From positions 1-39,037 of the forward strand of contig WQZJ01000002.1 in NCBI GenBank assembly GCA_009780795.1: 39,037 nucleotides of DNA, written 5' to 3'. A model generated the notes under the pieces. That model saw nothing but the letters and a program-made list of their open reading frames with translations, was not told where the DNA came from and ran no database searches. The translations under genes were made by a program, and so were the position numbers. This DNA comes from Methanomassiliicoccaceae archaeon. Its GTDB lineage: Archaea; Thermoplasmatota; Thermoplasmata; Methanomassiliicoccales; Methanomethylophilaceae. Positions 22,311-30,996 of this stretch are shown in pieces. The stretch's first letter is position 1. Every line of letters begins with the position of its first letter.

Positions 22311-22888
22311 CGTATATCCCTCGTGTCCTTGATGAACGGGTACCCGTGACCCGGTACTATCACATCAGCGTATCCTATTATAGATTTTATACTTTTCATG
22401 GCCGTCTCCGCATCATAGTTTATTCCAGGCGGGACCATCCTTCTGACGTTGTCCTCAAGAGGTATCGCATCCCCTGTGATCGCATACTTTCTGTCGGCGT
22501 CCGCGAACACGCTCATCGACCCGTGCGTATGCCCCGGAGTGTGCACCAATCTGACGCCCTTTACGATCTCGATGTCCCTGTCGACGGCGATCACGTTCTT
22601 TCCCTCGAACTCCTCCTCGGCGCGTATGTATATCTTCGCTTTCCCGAAAAGACCGTTGTTCTCGCAGTGATCGTGATGTGAATGCGTAAGAACGACAATG
22701 CCGACGTCCTTCGGTAGGATGCCTATCTGCTTCAATGATATCTTCAGCGACGGTAACAGATACTTACTGCTCGTGTCCACCACTATGTTCGTCTCTTCCG
22801 TCCGTATGAGCGTGGATGTCGAGTGCGCCTCGAGTATCGTGGTCGCACTCCTCACAAGATTACCGACTGCCAGTACATCCAGTCTCAT
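22307..22888 (-). CDS. Metallo-beta-lactamase fold hydrolase
   Basis: A 193-residue MBL-fold protein with all metal-binding motifs: THSHHDHCE (HxHxDH), HTPGHTHGSMS, the bridging aspartate in TGDAIP and PGHGYP. The substrate is unknown; the short form resembles glyoxalase II-like or general MBL hydrolases of archaea. The ATG overlaps the rhomboid stop (ATGA) and its own stop overlaps the zinc-finger ATG, so the three are co-translated. The much longer open frame upstream is antisense-like sequence over the rhomboid gene. Confidence 0.9.
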   Translation of the reverse strand: MRLDVLAVGNLVRSATTILEAHSTSTLIRTEETNIVVDTSSKYLLPSLKISLKQIGILPKDVGIVVLTHSHHDHCENNGLFGKAKIYIRAEEEFEGKNVIAVDRDIEIVKGVRLVHTPGHTHGSMSVFADADRKYAITGDAIPLEDNVRRMVPPGINYDAETAMKSIKSIIGYADVIVPGHGYPFIKDTRDIR

Positions 22889-23760
22889 TGTTCGTGACCC
22901 TCCCTGCATTTGAACCCGTTCCTCCTCATCCTTATCGGAGAGCCGCATAACGGACATTTGACATCCCGCAGTATGCGTTCCGTCCATATCGTCCTCGTCT
23001 CGTCGTCGGATGCGCTCTCCGCGTATCCGTACATCTCCCTCAGGGCGGATGTTGTGCATAGTTCCTTCAGCGGCGATATGTCGCGCATCCTTCCCTTCCG
23101 CGGGGATGCGGGGTTTGACGGACGGATGACCCACGCTATGACCGCACCGCCGGCGAATCCGCCGATATGTGCGGCGTAGGCCACTGGTGAACTGTCGAAC
23201 ATGAACAGAAAGAACTGCAGACCGAACCACACGAGTATCGGGACGTATACGCTGAACCTGTTCGTAAGCAGCGGTCCGAGGAAGAACATTATCTTCTCCC
23301 GCGGATACAGCATTATCATCGCGCCCATCAGTGCGGATATCGCACCGGAGGCGCCCACCAGCACCACTGATAACGATGTCCCCCATTCCGCGAACGCGAA
23401 CACCAGGCTTCCGATGATCCCTCCTGCGATGTACACTGTCAGGAATCTACGCTTACCGATGCGCGACTCCAACGGGATGCCTATCGCGATCAGGAACAGC
23501 ATGTTGAATATCAGATGGAAGAAGTCCGCATGTATGAACATCGATGTTATCAGCGTCCACGGCTCCTGCGTCACCATCGAGAATTTTAGACCTAATTCCA
23601 GCAGTGTCACGTTGAACGTGCCGCGGTACGCTATCTCTATGACCGCGAATATCACGATGTTCGACATCGCCAGGACCATCGTCGCGTTGTATCTGCGTCC
23701 CGTCATAACGATCAGCGTGACCGCAACGATCGCGATCACCGCCCATGACGCCGCTTCCAT
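22885..23760 (-). CDS. Rhomboid family intramembrane serine protease with zinc ribbon
   Basis: A 291-residue membrane protein. The rhomboid core is clear: HADFFHLIFNMLFL (conserved HxxxN helix), GASGAISALMG with the catalytic serine, and AAHIGGFAGG with the catalytic histidine. About seven hydrophobic helices are present, including an extra one at the N-terminus. The cytosolic C-terminus carries a zinc ribbon CPLCGSPIRMRRNGFKC, likely for substrate or partner binding. Expected role: cleavage of transmembrane substrates, unknown here. It is the first gene of a three-gene operon with ATGA overlaps. Its ATG is 24 bp from a TATA-like box shared with the HemK-like gene. The stop is TGA. Confidence 0.9.
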   Translation of the reverse strand: MEAASWAVIAIVAVTLIVMTGRRYNATMVLAMSNIVIFAVIEIAYRGTFNVTLLELGLKFSMVTQEPWTLITSMFIHADFFHLIFNMLFLIAIGIPLESRIGKRRFLTVYIAGGIIGSLVFAFAEWGTSLSVVLVGASGAISALMGAMIMLYPREKIMFFLGPLLTNRFSVYVPILVWFGLQFFLFMFDSSPVAYAAHIGGFAGGAVIAWVIRPSNPASPRKGRMRDISPLKELCTTSALREMYGYAESASDDETRTIWTERILRDVKCPLCGSPIRMRRNGFKCREGHEQ

Positions 23761-23778
23761 GGCAACATGATTACCTGC

Positions 23779-23790
23779 AAATATTTAAGC
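23779..23790. promoter_or_regulatory. Shared divergent TATA box (rhomboid operon / HemK-like gene)
   Basis: AAATATTTAAG between the rhomboid ATG (24 bp one way) and the methyltransferase ATG (28 bp the other) is nearly palindromic. It can be read as a TATA box in both directions. Confidence 0.5.
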
Positions 23791-23811
23791 CGTGGATTGA
23801 ATAAAGGTAAC

Positions 23812-24378
23812 ATGTTGTACGACCCGGAAAAGCTGATAGAGGTGCGTGACGACGTGTACCCTCCGGGCGAGGACAGCATACTTCTGATAGAGTCGCTGGA
23901 CATAGATCACGGAGAAAAAGTACTGGAGATAGGTTGCGGCACCGGCATCGTCGCCATACACTGCGCCAAGAACGGTGCAACGGTGACGGCGGTGGATATA
24001 AACCCGGCGGCCGTTGAGCTGACGAGAAGGAACGCCGCGGCCAACGGTGCGTATATGGACATCCGTCTCTCGGACCTTTACGAGGACATCGACTCGCATT
24101 ACGATACGATAGTGTTCAACCTTCCGTACCTTCCGGTGGACGACAAGGGTATGCTTGAGAAGGCGTGGTCGGGCGGTGCGGACGGCATGGGGCCGCTCCC
24201 TAAGCTTCTGAACGATGTGAGAGGCCGTCTTCTCCCGAGAGGGAGATTCGTGGTCGTCGTCTCGTCGCTCATGGACCAGGATCGACTGAATGATGTATTG
24301 ACCGGATATGACGTGAAGGTACTGGGCGAGAAGAAACTGTTCTTCGAGACGCTGAGGGTGCTGGACATCAGGTCCTGA
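23812..24378 (+). CDS. HemK2/Mtq2-like protein methyltransferase
   Basis: A 188-residue SAM-dependent methyltransferase. Motif I is VLEIGCGTGIVAIH, followed by the acidic strand AVDINPAAVELTRRN. The catalytic motif IV reads FNLPYLP where HemK/PrmC proteins usually have NPPY. By length and the N-terminal YPPGEDS block it matches archaeal HemK2, which methylates the glutamine of the GGQ motif in release factor aRF1. The leucine in NLPY is tolerated in other amino-methyltransferases such as KsgA, so activity is plausible. The ATG is chosen for GGTAA just upstream and the TATA box 28 bp before. The stop is TGA. Confidence 0.85.
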   Translation: MLYDPEKLIEVRDDVYPPGEDSILLIESLDIDHGEKVLEIGCGTGIVAIHCAKNGATVTAVDINPAAVELTRRNAAANGAYMDIRLSDLYEDIDSHYDTIVFNLPYLPVDDKGMLEKAWSGGADGMGPLPKLLNDVRGRLLPRGRFVVVVSSLMDQDRLNDVLTGYDVKVLGEKKLFFETLRVLDIRS

Positions 24379-24380
24379 CG

Positions 24381-26240
24381 TCAGATCAGCTTTTTGATCT
24401 CCTTGGTGAGGAGATCGTTCATCCTCTTCCCGTCTATCTTGCCGCGGAGCGCCTCCATCACCGGTCCCATGAGCGGGCCGACGGACGCCATTCCCTTCTC
24501 TCTGACGAACTGCTCCCGTTCCTTCACGATACCCGCGATCATATCGGATGCCTCGGCCTCGCTCATAGCGCCAAGACCGAGCTTCGACACCGCATCATCG
24601 ATCGTCGTGCCTTTGGCGATCTCCCTGAACAGGGACGACAATGCCTCCTTCGCGAACTTTCCGTCCTTCAGGTACTCGAAAACAGCCAGTATCATCTTTT
24701 CCGGGATGTTCTCCGGGTCTGTTCCCTCCCTCTGCATCTCCGTGAACGTGCTCAGGAACGTTGTTGCGGCGGCGGATGCCGTTTCCTTATCCTTCGCCGT
24801 TCTCTCGAATATGTCCTCATATCCCTCGCGGACCATCTGACGGGCCTGCTGCTCGTTCAGTCCGTATGCCGAAACGAGTCTCTTCTCTATCTGTTCGGGA
24901 AGCTCTGGAAGATTCCCGTACACTTCCGTCAGCCTCTCCTTCGTTATCAATATGGGCGGCACGTCCGTCTCCGGGTACATCCTCGCCGCGCCCGGAAGCG
25001 GGCGCGAGAACCTGGACGTTCCGTCTGGCAGCGGGTCCCTCGTCTCCTCGACGACGCCGTTCGGCGCTTCTTTTGCTCTTTCGATCACCGCTTCGAGCGC
25101 CGCTCTCGCCTTCTTCTCCTTTTCGGCGCAGAGGACGAACGCATCCTTTTCTGTAAGGCCGAGTCTTTTCATCACAGAGTCCATGTGACCCTGTTCGATC
25201 CCGTACGCCGGCAGCTCATCCGAATGGAATATCCCTTTCACGCCCTTCGTGCGGGCACGCTGCGCCAGTTCGGCGCCCAATCGCAGTTTTCCGTCGTCCC
25301 CGTTGAGGACGCCGGCAAAACCGCGGAGCCTGACCGCCAGTATCTTCCCTTTCTCGGACAGGGCGCTCTTTATCACTTTTGATTGACAGTCCTTGAACAC
25401 ATCCGTGATGTCCGTTATGTCATCGTCCACGGATATCTCACGTTTCGAAAGTATGTCGCTGATGCGTATCAGCATCAGGTGCCTCTGCACCTCATTCTCG
25501 ACGTACGTCGGCAGGAGCCTCAGTTCCTGGGCGCCTTTGATCTCCGTCCTCCTCGATCCGGGTATCGATATGTTGATGTCCTCACGTATCGTGCCTATTC
25601 CTCGTTTCACCCTCTTCGTGGCCCTGAGTATGGTTCCGATCCTGAGCGCGACCTCCATCGCCTCCTCCGGCGTCCTGATGTCAGGGCCCGTCGCTATCTC
25701 GATCAGGGGTATGGAAAGCCTGTCAAGACGATAGGTTATCGAACCATCGTCCTCGGCGACCTTTCTGGCCGAATCCTCTTCCAGGCATATCGACTCGATC
25801 ACGATCCTTTTACCGTTCACCTCTATGTGCCCGTCCATCCCCACCATGGCCGTCCTCTGGTACCCTCCCGGTCCCGATCCGTCGACGACTATCTTCCTCA
25901 TGTAATGTATCTCGTCGATTATCTTGGCGTTGACCATCGCCGAGAACGTTAACGCAATGTCCAATGCGTCCCTGTCGACACCGTTCGGTGGCTCCTCGTC
26001 CAGATCGATGAGGCAGCTGGACCCTGGCGGCGCCTGATATCCGTAGACCAACCGTTTCTTGGATTCTGCCACCGCCGCCCTGTCGAGCGCGCCGGACTCC
26101 CCGGCCGTTGGTCTCAACTTTCTGCGGCATATCTCCTCTCCCTCATCGGAGAGTTCGCTGTCGCATGAGCAGAAGAGCTTCTTGGTGTTCAGCTGTTGGT
26201 GTATCTCTATACCGCAGATGAACCTGTCACCAGACGACAT
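24381..26240 (-). CDS. gatE: Glutamyl-tRNA(Gln) amidotransferase subunit E
   Basis: A 619-residue tRNA-binding and kinase/amidase-transfer subunit of archaeal GatDE, which converts Glu-tRNA(Gln) to Gln-tRNA(Gln). GatB/E features are CGIEIHQQLNTKKLFCSC at the N-terminus, ALDIALTFSAMVNAKI, EDINISIPG, an AspRS-type insertion (about 280-400) absent from bacterial GatB, and a C-terminal YqeY-like helical tail. Its ATG overlaps the end of gatD by 14 bp, so the two subunits are made from one transcript. Length is typical. Its presence implies no GlnRS is required. The stop is TGA. Confidence 0.97.
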   Translation of the reverse strand: MSSGDRFICGIEIHQQLNTKKLFCSCDSELSDEGEEICRRKLRPTAGESGALDRAAVAESKKRLVYGYQAPPGSSCLIDLDEEPPNGVDRDALDIALTFSAMVNAKIIDEIHYMRKIVVDGSGPGGYQRTAMVGMDGHIEVNGKRIVIESICLEEDSARKVAEDDGSITYRLDRLSIPLIEIATGPDIRTPEEAMEVALRIGTILRATKRVKRGIGTIREDINISIPGSRRTEIKGAQELRLLPTYVENEVQRHLMLIRISDILSKREISVDDDITDITDVFKDCQSKVIKSALSEKGKILAVRLRGFAGVLNGDDGKLRLGAELAQRARTKGVKGIFHSDELPAYGIEQGHMDSVMKRLGLTEKDAFVLCAEKEKKARAALEAVIERAKEAPNGVVEETRDPLPDGTSRFSRPLPGAARMYPETDVPPILITKERLTEVYGNLPELPEQIEKRLVSAYGLNEQQARQMVREGYEDIFERTAKDKETASAAATTFLSTFTEMQREGTDPENIPEKMILAVFEYLKDGKFAKEALSSLFREIAKGTTIDDAVSKLGLGAMSEAEASDMIAGIVKEREQFVREKGMASVGPLMGPVMEALRGKIDGKRMNDLLTKEIKKLI

Positions 26241-27513
26241 CGACCGTCCTCCTCTCGCCCATTTCGAACGATAGTTTCGTTCTCATCGTCTCCGCAACGT
26301 TCTTCGAATTCGCCAGCGCCCACATCAGTTTGACGTAAGCGGTCTCCGGAAGCATATCCATCACCGGTATCACACCCGCCTCCTGAAGTCTCCTGCCTGT
26401 ATCGTAAACATTCATCCCGGTCGGGCCGTTCAGGCATTGCGACGTCATCACGACTATCGTCCCATTGGCCGCGGCCTCTTTGAGTAACGTCTCCATGCCC
26501 TCGCTCACGTGACCGAGACCGGAGCCTGCTATGACCGCACCCTTCGATCTCATTATCACGTCCCTGAACAATGATGGTTCCATGCCCGGGTAGAACTGCA
26601 GAAGGACCACCTCCTGACACATCTTCGTCACCGCCTTCGTTACCTTCGACGGTGCCGGGACCTCGTCCTTGAATGTTATGTTCCCGGGGGCATCGATATG
26701 AGCCACTGGGACCGCGTTGATGCTGCGGAACGCATCCCTCCGGGATGTGTGCATCTTCCTCACGCGCGTCCCGCGATGGACGGCGAACGAGTCATCGCTC
26801 ATCGTGTCCTGCATTATCACGTACACGCCGGGCGTCCCCGACAGACAGAACCTCACTGAAGCCATCAGATTCCCGGGGGCATCTGACGACGGCCTGTCCG
26901 TGGACCTCTGCGAACCGACCAGCACGACCGGGGCGCTGAGCTCCGTGAGCATGAAGGACAGCGCCGCGGCGGTGTATCCTATCGTATCCGTTCCGTGTGA
27001 AATGATCACACCGGCAGCGCCGCCGTTCAGTTCCTCCGCGACCGTCTTCGCCAGCTCCTGCCAATGTTCGACGCTCATGTTCTCCGAAAAGACGGATGCC
27101 GCATCCCTTGTTCTTATATTGGCGATCCCCGCCGCCTCCGGCGCGACATCCAGCAGAAGCTCGGTCGCCATACCGGCGGCCATCGCGCCCGTCTCGGTGT
27201 TCGCCTGCGAACCTATCGTCCCCCCGGTGCCTATCAGCACCAGGTCAGGCAGCCCTTTCTTCGGCACGCGTGCCTTCCTCTCGGCTGTTCTGACGATCGG
27301 CTGTTCGAGCACCTTCACCGATGCGCCGGCGGATACCCTGAGTCCGACGTGATATCCGTTCTTTAGCTTAATGACTATCACGTCCGGATCGGCGGATGCG
27401 TTCGGCATCAGCACACCGATATGCTCCCTGCCGTCCGTCGTCAGCGATATCTTACATCCGTCCTTCGCTCCGGCGGCATCGAGCATTTTTGATAATTCTT
27501 TGGAATATCTCAT
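26227..27513 (-). CDS. gatD: Glutamyl-tRNA(Gln) amidotransferase subunit D
   Basis: A 428-residue glutaminase subunit of GatDE, releasing ammonia for GatE. After an N-terminal beta domain comes an L-asparaginase-like domain with IGTGGTIGSQ, SHGTDTIGYTAAAL, GSQRSTDRPSSDAPGN, HRGTRVRKMHTSRRDAFRS and MTSQCLNG. The start MRYSKELSKML aligns with other GatD N-termini and has GAGGG before it; an ATG 12 codons upstream is also possible. It heads the gatD-gatE operon, divergent from hypB. The stop is TGA. Confidence 0.96.
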   Translation of the reverse strand: MRYSKELSKMLDAAGAKDGCKISLTTDGREHIGVLMPNASADPDVIVIKLKNGYHVGLRVSAGASVKVLEQPIVRTAERKARVPKKGLPDLVLIGTGGTIGSQANTETGAMAAGMATELLLDVAPEAAGIANIRTRDAASVFSENMSVEHWQELAKTVAEELNGGAAGVIISHGTDTIGYTAAALSFMLTELSAPVVLVGSQRSTDRPSSDAPGNLMASVRFCLSGTPGVYVIMQDTMSDDSFAVHRGTRVRKMHTSRRDAFRSINAVPVAHIDAPGNITFKDEVPAPSKVTKAVTKMCQEVVLLQFYPGMEPSLFRDVIMRSKGAVIAGSGLGHVSEGMETLLKEAAANGTIVVMTSQCLNGPTGMNVYDTGRRLQEAGVIPVMDMLPETAYVKLMWALANSKNVAETMRTKLSFEMGERRTVDVVW

Positions 27514-27628
27514 GTTTCCGTCCCTCTGTAACCGTTCGATGTTTATCATTCTTTTCCGTGCGCGCTATGGTAACCGTTATTACTCTCGACATATTCTCAG
27601 TGGCGTGCACAATATAACGGAGATAGGA

Positions 27629-28261
27629 ATGGAATATGATGTTCTGAAAGAGAACAACAAGATAGCTCACGCGAACCATCATCTGCTCGGCGACCACAAG
27701 GTCCGATCGGTGGACATCATGGGTTCCATCGGGTCCGGGAAGACATCACTCATCATAAAGATGGCCGAGAAACTTGTGAAAAAAGGATTACGTGTCGGCG
27801 CTATCGCGGGTGACGTCACCGGGGATGACGATTTCAAAAGAATGCGGGATGCCGGCATATCGGTCATGAACTGCAACACCGGGCATGAATGCCATCTCGA
27901 CGCCAACATGGTGAGAAAGGTCCTCAAAAAGATGGACCTTCATTCTATTGACGTACTGTTCATCGAGAACGTCGGTAATCTCGTCTGCCCGGCGGACTTT
28001 CCGCTTGGTGCCGACCTAAGGGCCGTCGTCATATCGACGACGGAAGGGGATGACATGGTAAGGAAACATCCTGACATCTTCCTGCATTCCGATATAGCGG
28101 TCGTGAACAAAACGGACATCGCCGAGTACGTGGACGTTGACGTGAACATCATAAAGAACGATTATTCCAAGCTCACCGGCGGTGTGCTCAAAATGATGGA
28201 GTGCAGCGTGAAGAAAGATATCGGCGTCGATGAGCTGATAGATGCTATGAAACTTTGGTGA
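27629..28261 (+). CDS. hypB: Hydrogenase/urease nickel-insertion GTPase HypB
   Basis: A 210-residue SIMIBI-class GTPase that delivers nickel to the NiFe-hydrogenase large subunit together with HypA. The P-loop is MGSIGSGKTSL. The nickel/zinc-site motif is NCNTGHECHLDA, followed by FIENVGNLVCPADF and the base-specificity motif NKTD. It lacks the His-rich N-terminal tail of some bacterial HypB. The start is set by GGAGATAGG before ATGGAATATG; the longer upstream frame overlaps gatD. purD follows after 4 bp. The stop is TGA. Confidence 0.96.
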   Translation: MEYDVLKENNKIAHANHHLLGDHKVRSVDIMGSIGSGKTSLIIKMAEKLVKKGLRVGAIAGDVTGDDDFKRMRDAGISVMNCNTGHECHLDANMVRKVLKKMDLHSIDVLFIENVGNLVCPADFPLGADLRAVVISTTEGDDMVRKHPDIFLHSDIAVVNKTDIAEYVDVDVNIIKNDYSKLTGGVLKMMECSVKKDIGVDELIDAMKLW

Positions 28262-28265
28262 TCTC

Positions 28266-29591
28266 ATGAAGGTACTCACAGTAGGAGGAGGCGGAAGGGA
28301 GCATGCGGCCGTGGAGGCGCTCTATCGTTCCGGTGCGGAGATATATGCGGTGATGAAGAACGCGAACCCCGGGATAATAAAGAGGTCTAAGGGATACCGG
28401 CTGATCGACGAGAGGAACGTGGACGCTGTCTGCGGTTACGCCGCGGAATGTGGCGTCGAATTGGCGTTCATCGGCCCGGAGGCTCCGCTGGAAAGTGGTA
28501 TCGTTGACTCGTTGGAGAAGATCGGCGTCATGTGCGCCTCACCCACCAAGGCCGCCGCGAGGATCGAAACGTCGAAGACGTTCATGCGCGAGCTCCTCGA
28601 GAACCACAAAATAAAAGGGAACCTCGGGTTCGCCTCGTTCGATAACGCGAAGGACACGTCAGCATACATCAGAACGGTGGATCACGAGATAGTCGTGAAA
28701 CCGGTCGGTCTGACCGGCGGGAAGGGAGTGAAGGTACAGGGAGAGCACCTGCATTCATTTGACGACATCATGGAATATGTCAACGAGATATTCGAGAACA
28801 ACATCGGCGGCGCCGGCGTCATAATTGAGGAAAAGGCGGTGGGAGAGGAGTTCACGCAGATGGTATTTTGCGACGGCGTGACGATATCCCCGATGCCGCT
28901 GGTCCAGGACCACAAGAGAGCGCATGAGGGGGATGTCGGACCCAACACCGGAGGGATGGGTTCCTACACGGACGCGGATCACCTTCTTCCGTTCGTCACC
29001 GCTGCCGAGAGGGCGGAGGCGCTGGACATCATTCAAAGGATCGTCGATGCTCTGAGGAGCGAAGGATGCACGTACCGAGGTCCGATGTACGGACAGTTCA
29101 TGCTGACCGCGGACGGACCGAGGATCATAGAGATAAACGCAAGGTTCGGGGACCCGGAGGCGATGAACGTCCTTCCCATCCTCAAGACGAGTTTCGCGGA
29201 CGTGTGCATGGCAATGGCAACGGGAACGCTCAGGAATGACGTGGAGTTCGAGAACAAGGCGACCGTCTGCAAATACGTCGTCCCGGAGGGATACGGCGTA
29301 AGATCGAAAGCAGGCCTTCCGATATCCGTGGACGAGGACGCCGTCCTGAGATGCGGGGCGATCGCATACTATGCTAACGTCGACATCGTCGACGCGAAAC
29401 TCGTAACGGGGACGTCCCGTTCCGTGGGCGTCGTCGGTATGGCGGAATCGATCGAAAAAGCGGAATCGAACTGCGAGGATGCGCTCAGACATGTGAACGG
29501 CGAGGCGATATTCGTCCGCCATGACATAGGGAAAAGAGAGCTGGTGCAGCGCCGGGTCGACCACATGAAAGAGATACGCGGTGTGAGATGA
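28266..29591 (+). CDS. purD: Phosphoribosylamine-glycine ligase PurD
   Basis: A 441-residue ATP-grasp enzyme that joins phosphoribosylamine and glycine to GAR, the second step of purine synthesis. N-terminal MKVLTVGGGGREHA and the following FIGPEAPL and KPVGLTGGKGVKV, plus RFGDPEAMNVLP in the ATP-grasp C-terminal part, are diagnostic. It is preceded by hypB with a 4-bp gap and its stop overlaps the truA ATG (ATGA), so a hypB-purD-truA operon is likely. Length is typical. The stop is TGA. Confidence 0.97.
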   Translation: MKVLTVGGGGREHAAVEALYRSGAEIYAVMKNANPGIIKRSKGYRLIDERNVDAVCGYAAECGVELAFIGPEAPLESGIVDSLEKIGVMCASPTKAAARIETSKTFMRELLENHKIKGNLGFASFDNAKDTSAYIRTVDHEIVVKPVGLTGGKGVKVQGEHLHSFDDIMEYVNEIFENNIGGAGVIIEEKAVGEEFTQMVFCDGVTISPMPLVQDHKRAHEGDVGPNTGGMGSYTDADHLLPFVTAAERAEALDIIQRIVDALRSEGCTYRGPMYGQFMLTADGPRIIEINARFGDPEAMNVLPILKTSFADVCMAMATGTLRNDVEFENKATVCKYVVPEGYGVRSKAGLPISVDEDAVLRCGAIAYYANVDIVDAKLVTGTSRSVGVVGMAESIEKAESNCEDALRHVNGEAIFVRHDIGKRELVQRRVDHMKEIRGVR

Positions 29592-30361
29592 GACGGATCG
29601 CTGTCAAGATCGCATACCTCGGTGACGAGTTCTCCGGCTCCCAGATACAGCCGGGTCTGAGGACGGTCGAAGGAGAGGTCATCTCCAACCTCGCGGCGAT
29701 CGGCTGCAGCGAAGAGGATGCCTGCCTGAAGTGTGCCAGCCGTACCGATAAGGGGGTGAACGCCCTCAATAATGTGATGGTGTTCAACACACGCTTCGAT
29801 GATGACGCGGTTCTCCTGAAAGCACTGAACGCAGTGTCGAAAGGTATCTTCTACAGATCGTCGGCGACGGTCGGTGACGATTTTAATCCGAGACATGCTA
29901 ACGAACGCGTCTACCGTTACGTCCTACCCTCCGCCGGCATGGATGTGCCGGCTGCAGAGAGATGCGCGGCACTGTTCGAGGGAGAACATGATTTCGTGCG
30001 GTTCTGCAAGCCCGACGACAGAGGTACGAGGATGAACATGCGTTCCGTCACTCTGACGAAGAAGAACGGCATCATCATGATCGAGTTCAGATCGGAGTAC
30101 TTCCTATGGAACCTTATAAGAAGGATCACGGCCGCGATAACCGCGGTAGGGCGCGGGGACGCGGTGATCGGCGATGTGGAGAGGGCGCTGAACGGCGAGG
30201 CCATATCGTTCGGGATAGCGAGACCGGACGCGCTCACGCTGACTGACGTTATCTACAACGGCATCGAATTCATCCAGCCGGCGGCGGACATGTTCGATGG
30301 CCGCGTCTCAGAGGAAACATTCAGGTGGTCCCTCAGGAACGCGTTCTTCAATTCGCTCTGA
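29588..30361 (+). CDS. truA: tRNA pseudouridine synthase A
   Basis: A 257-residue TruA/Pus1-type enzyme isomerising uridine in the anticodon arm (positions 38-40). The catalytic aspartate is in ASRTDKGVNAL. Other family blocks are RIAVKIAYLGDEFSGSQIQ at the N-terminus, FNPRHANERVYRYVLP and FRSEYFLWNLIRRI. It starts within the purD stop (ATGA overlap). The stop is TGA. Confidence 0.95.
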   Translation: MRRIAVKIAYLGDEFSGSQIQPGLRTVEGEVISNLAAIGCSEEDACLKCASRTDKGVNALNNVMVFNTRFDDDAVLLKALNAVSKGIFYRSSATVGDDFNPRHANERVYRYVLPSAGMDVPAAERCAALFEGEHDFVRFCKPDDRGTRMNMRSVTLTKKNGIIMIEFRSEYFLWNLIRRITAAITAVGRGDAVIGDVERALNGEAISFGIARPDALTLTDVIYNGIEFIQPAADMFDGRVSEETFRWSLRNAFFNSL

Positions 30362-30364
30362 TAT

Positions 30365-30374
30365 TGTTTTATCT
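30365..30374 (+). promoter_or_regulatory. TATA box of the translin gene
   Basis: GTTTTATCTG is centred about 26 bp before the ATG at 30396, implying a leaderless transcript independent of the truA operon. Confidence 0.45.
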
Positions 30375-30395
30375 GTTCAGCGTCATTGACGTACC

Positions 30396-30980
30396 ATGGC
30401 TGACATCCCCGACATCGTGGCAGAGGTCAACGAAAGAATGGACATGCTGGAGAAGAAACGCGAGATATCGATAGCCGCGTCCCGTTCGATCATCCGGCTG
30501 ACGAAGAGGGCGATTCATGCGATACACACGGACGGCGAGCACAAGGGACCGCTGAACGATGCCGTATCGGAGTTCAAAGAGCTTCTAAATTCGATACAGG
30601 ACGAACCGGAGATCATGTTCTCCGGTCCTGTATCGGATGCTATGGCGGAACTGACGGAAGCTTGTATATTGTCCTCGATCGTAACCGATACGGACGTTCC
30701 TTCGCACAAGACGCTGAACGTGACCCCGCAGTCATGGGCGATGGGGCTCGCGGATTGTTTGGGCGAGCTCAGAAGAATATTACTGGCTCATCTGATGTGC
30801 GATCGGACGGACGATGCGAGGCGTGTGTTCGATGTCATGGAAACGGTCTGCGATTCGGTGCTGTCGTTCGACATCCCGGATGCGATCCTGCCTATACGAA
30901 GGAAGCAGGATGTCGCGAGGTCGGTCATGGAGAGAACGAGAACGGATATAACTCACGCATTGATAATGAAAAGAAATTAA
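30396..30980 (+). CDS. Translin family protein
   Basis: A 194-residue all-helical protein of the archaeal translin group (COG2178). The patterns are an N-terminal helix with MLEKKREISIAASRSIIRLTKRAIHAIH, a mid-protein EACILSSIV, WAMGLADCLGELRRILLAHL, and a C-terminal LPIRRKQDVARSVMERTRTDI. Translins bind RNA or DNA and, with TRAX, form the C3PO RNase; archaeal homologues form oligomers that may cleave RNA. The exact function here is unknown. The stop is TAA just before a hairpin. Confidence 0.83.
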   Translation: MADIPDIVAEVNERMDMLEKKREISIAASRSIIRLTKRAIHAIHTDGEHKGPLNDAVSEFKELLNSIQDEPEIMFSGPVSDAMAELTEACILSSIVTDTDVPSHKTLNVTPQSWAMGLADCLGELRRILLAHLMCDRTDDARRVFDVMETVCDSVLSFDIPDAILPIRRKQDVARSVMERTRTDITHALIMKRN

Positions 30981-30994
30981 GGGGACTTGTCCCC
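30981..30994. terminator. Hairpin between convergent genes
   Basis: GGGGACTTGTCCCC is a perfect inverted repeat lying directly between the translin TAA and the TAA of the convergent secreted-protein gene. It could act as a bidirectional terminator or 3'-end stabiliser; archaeal terminators do not strictly need hairpins. Confidence 0.4.
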
Positions 30995-30996
30995 GT

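Noticed and set aside
22889..23386. N-terminal extension of the MBL protein
   Set aside because: The extension is antisense-like, Arg-rich sequence in another frame of the rhomboid gene; the MBL fold starts at MRLDVLAVGN with an ATGA overlap.
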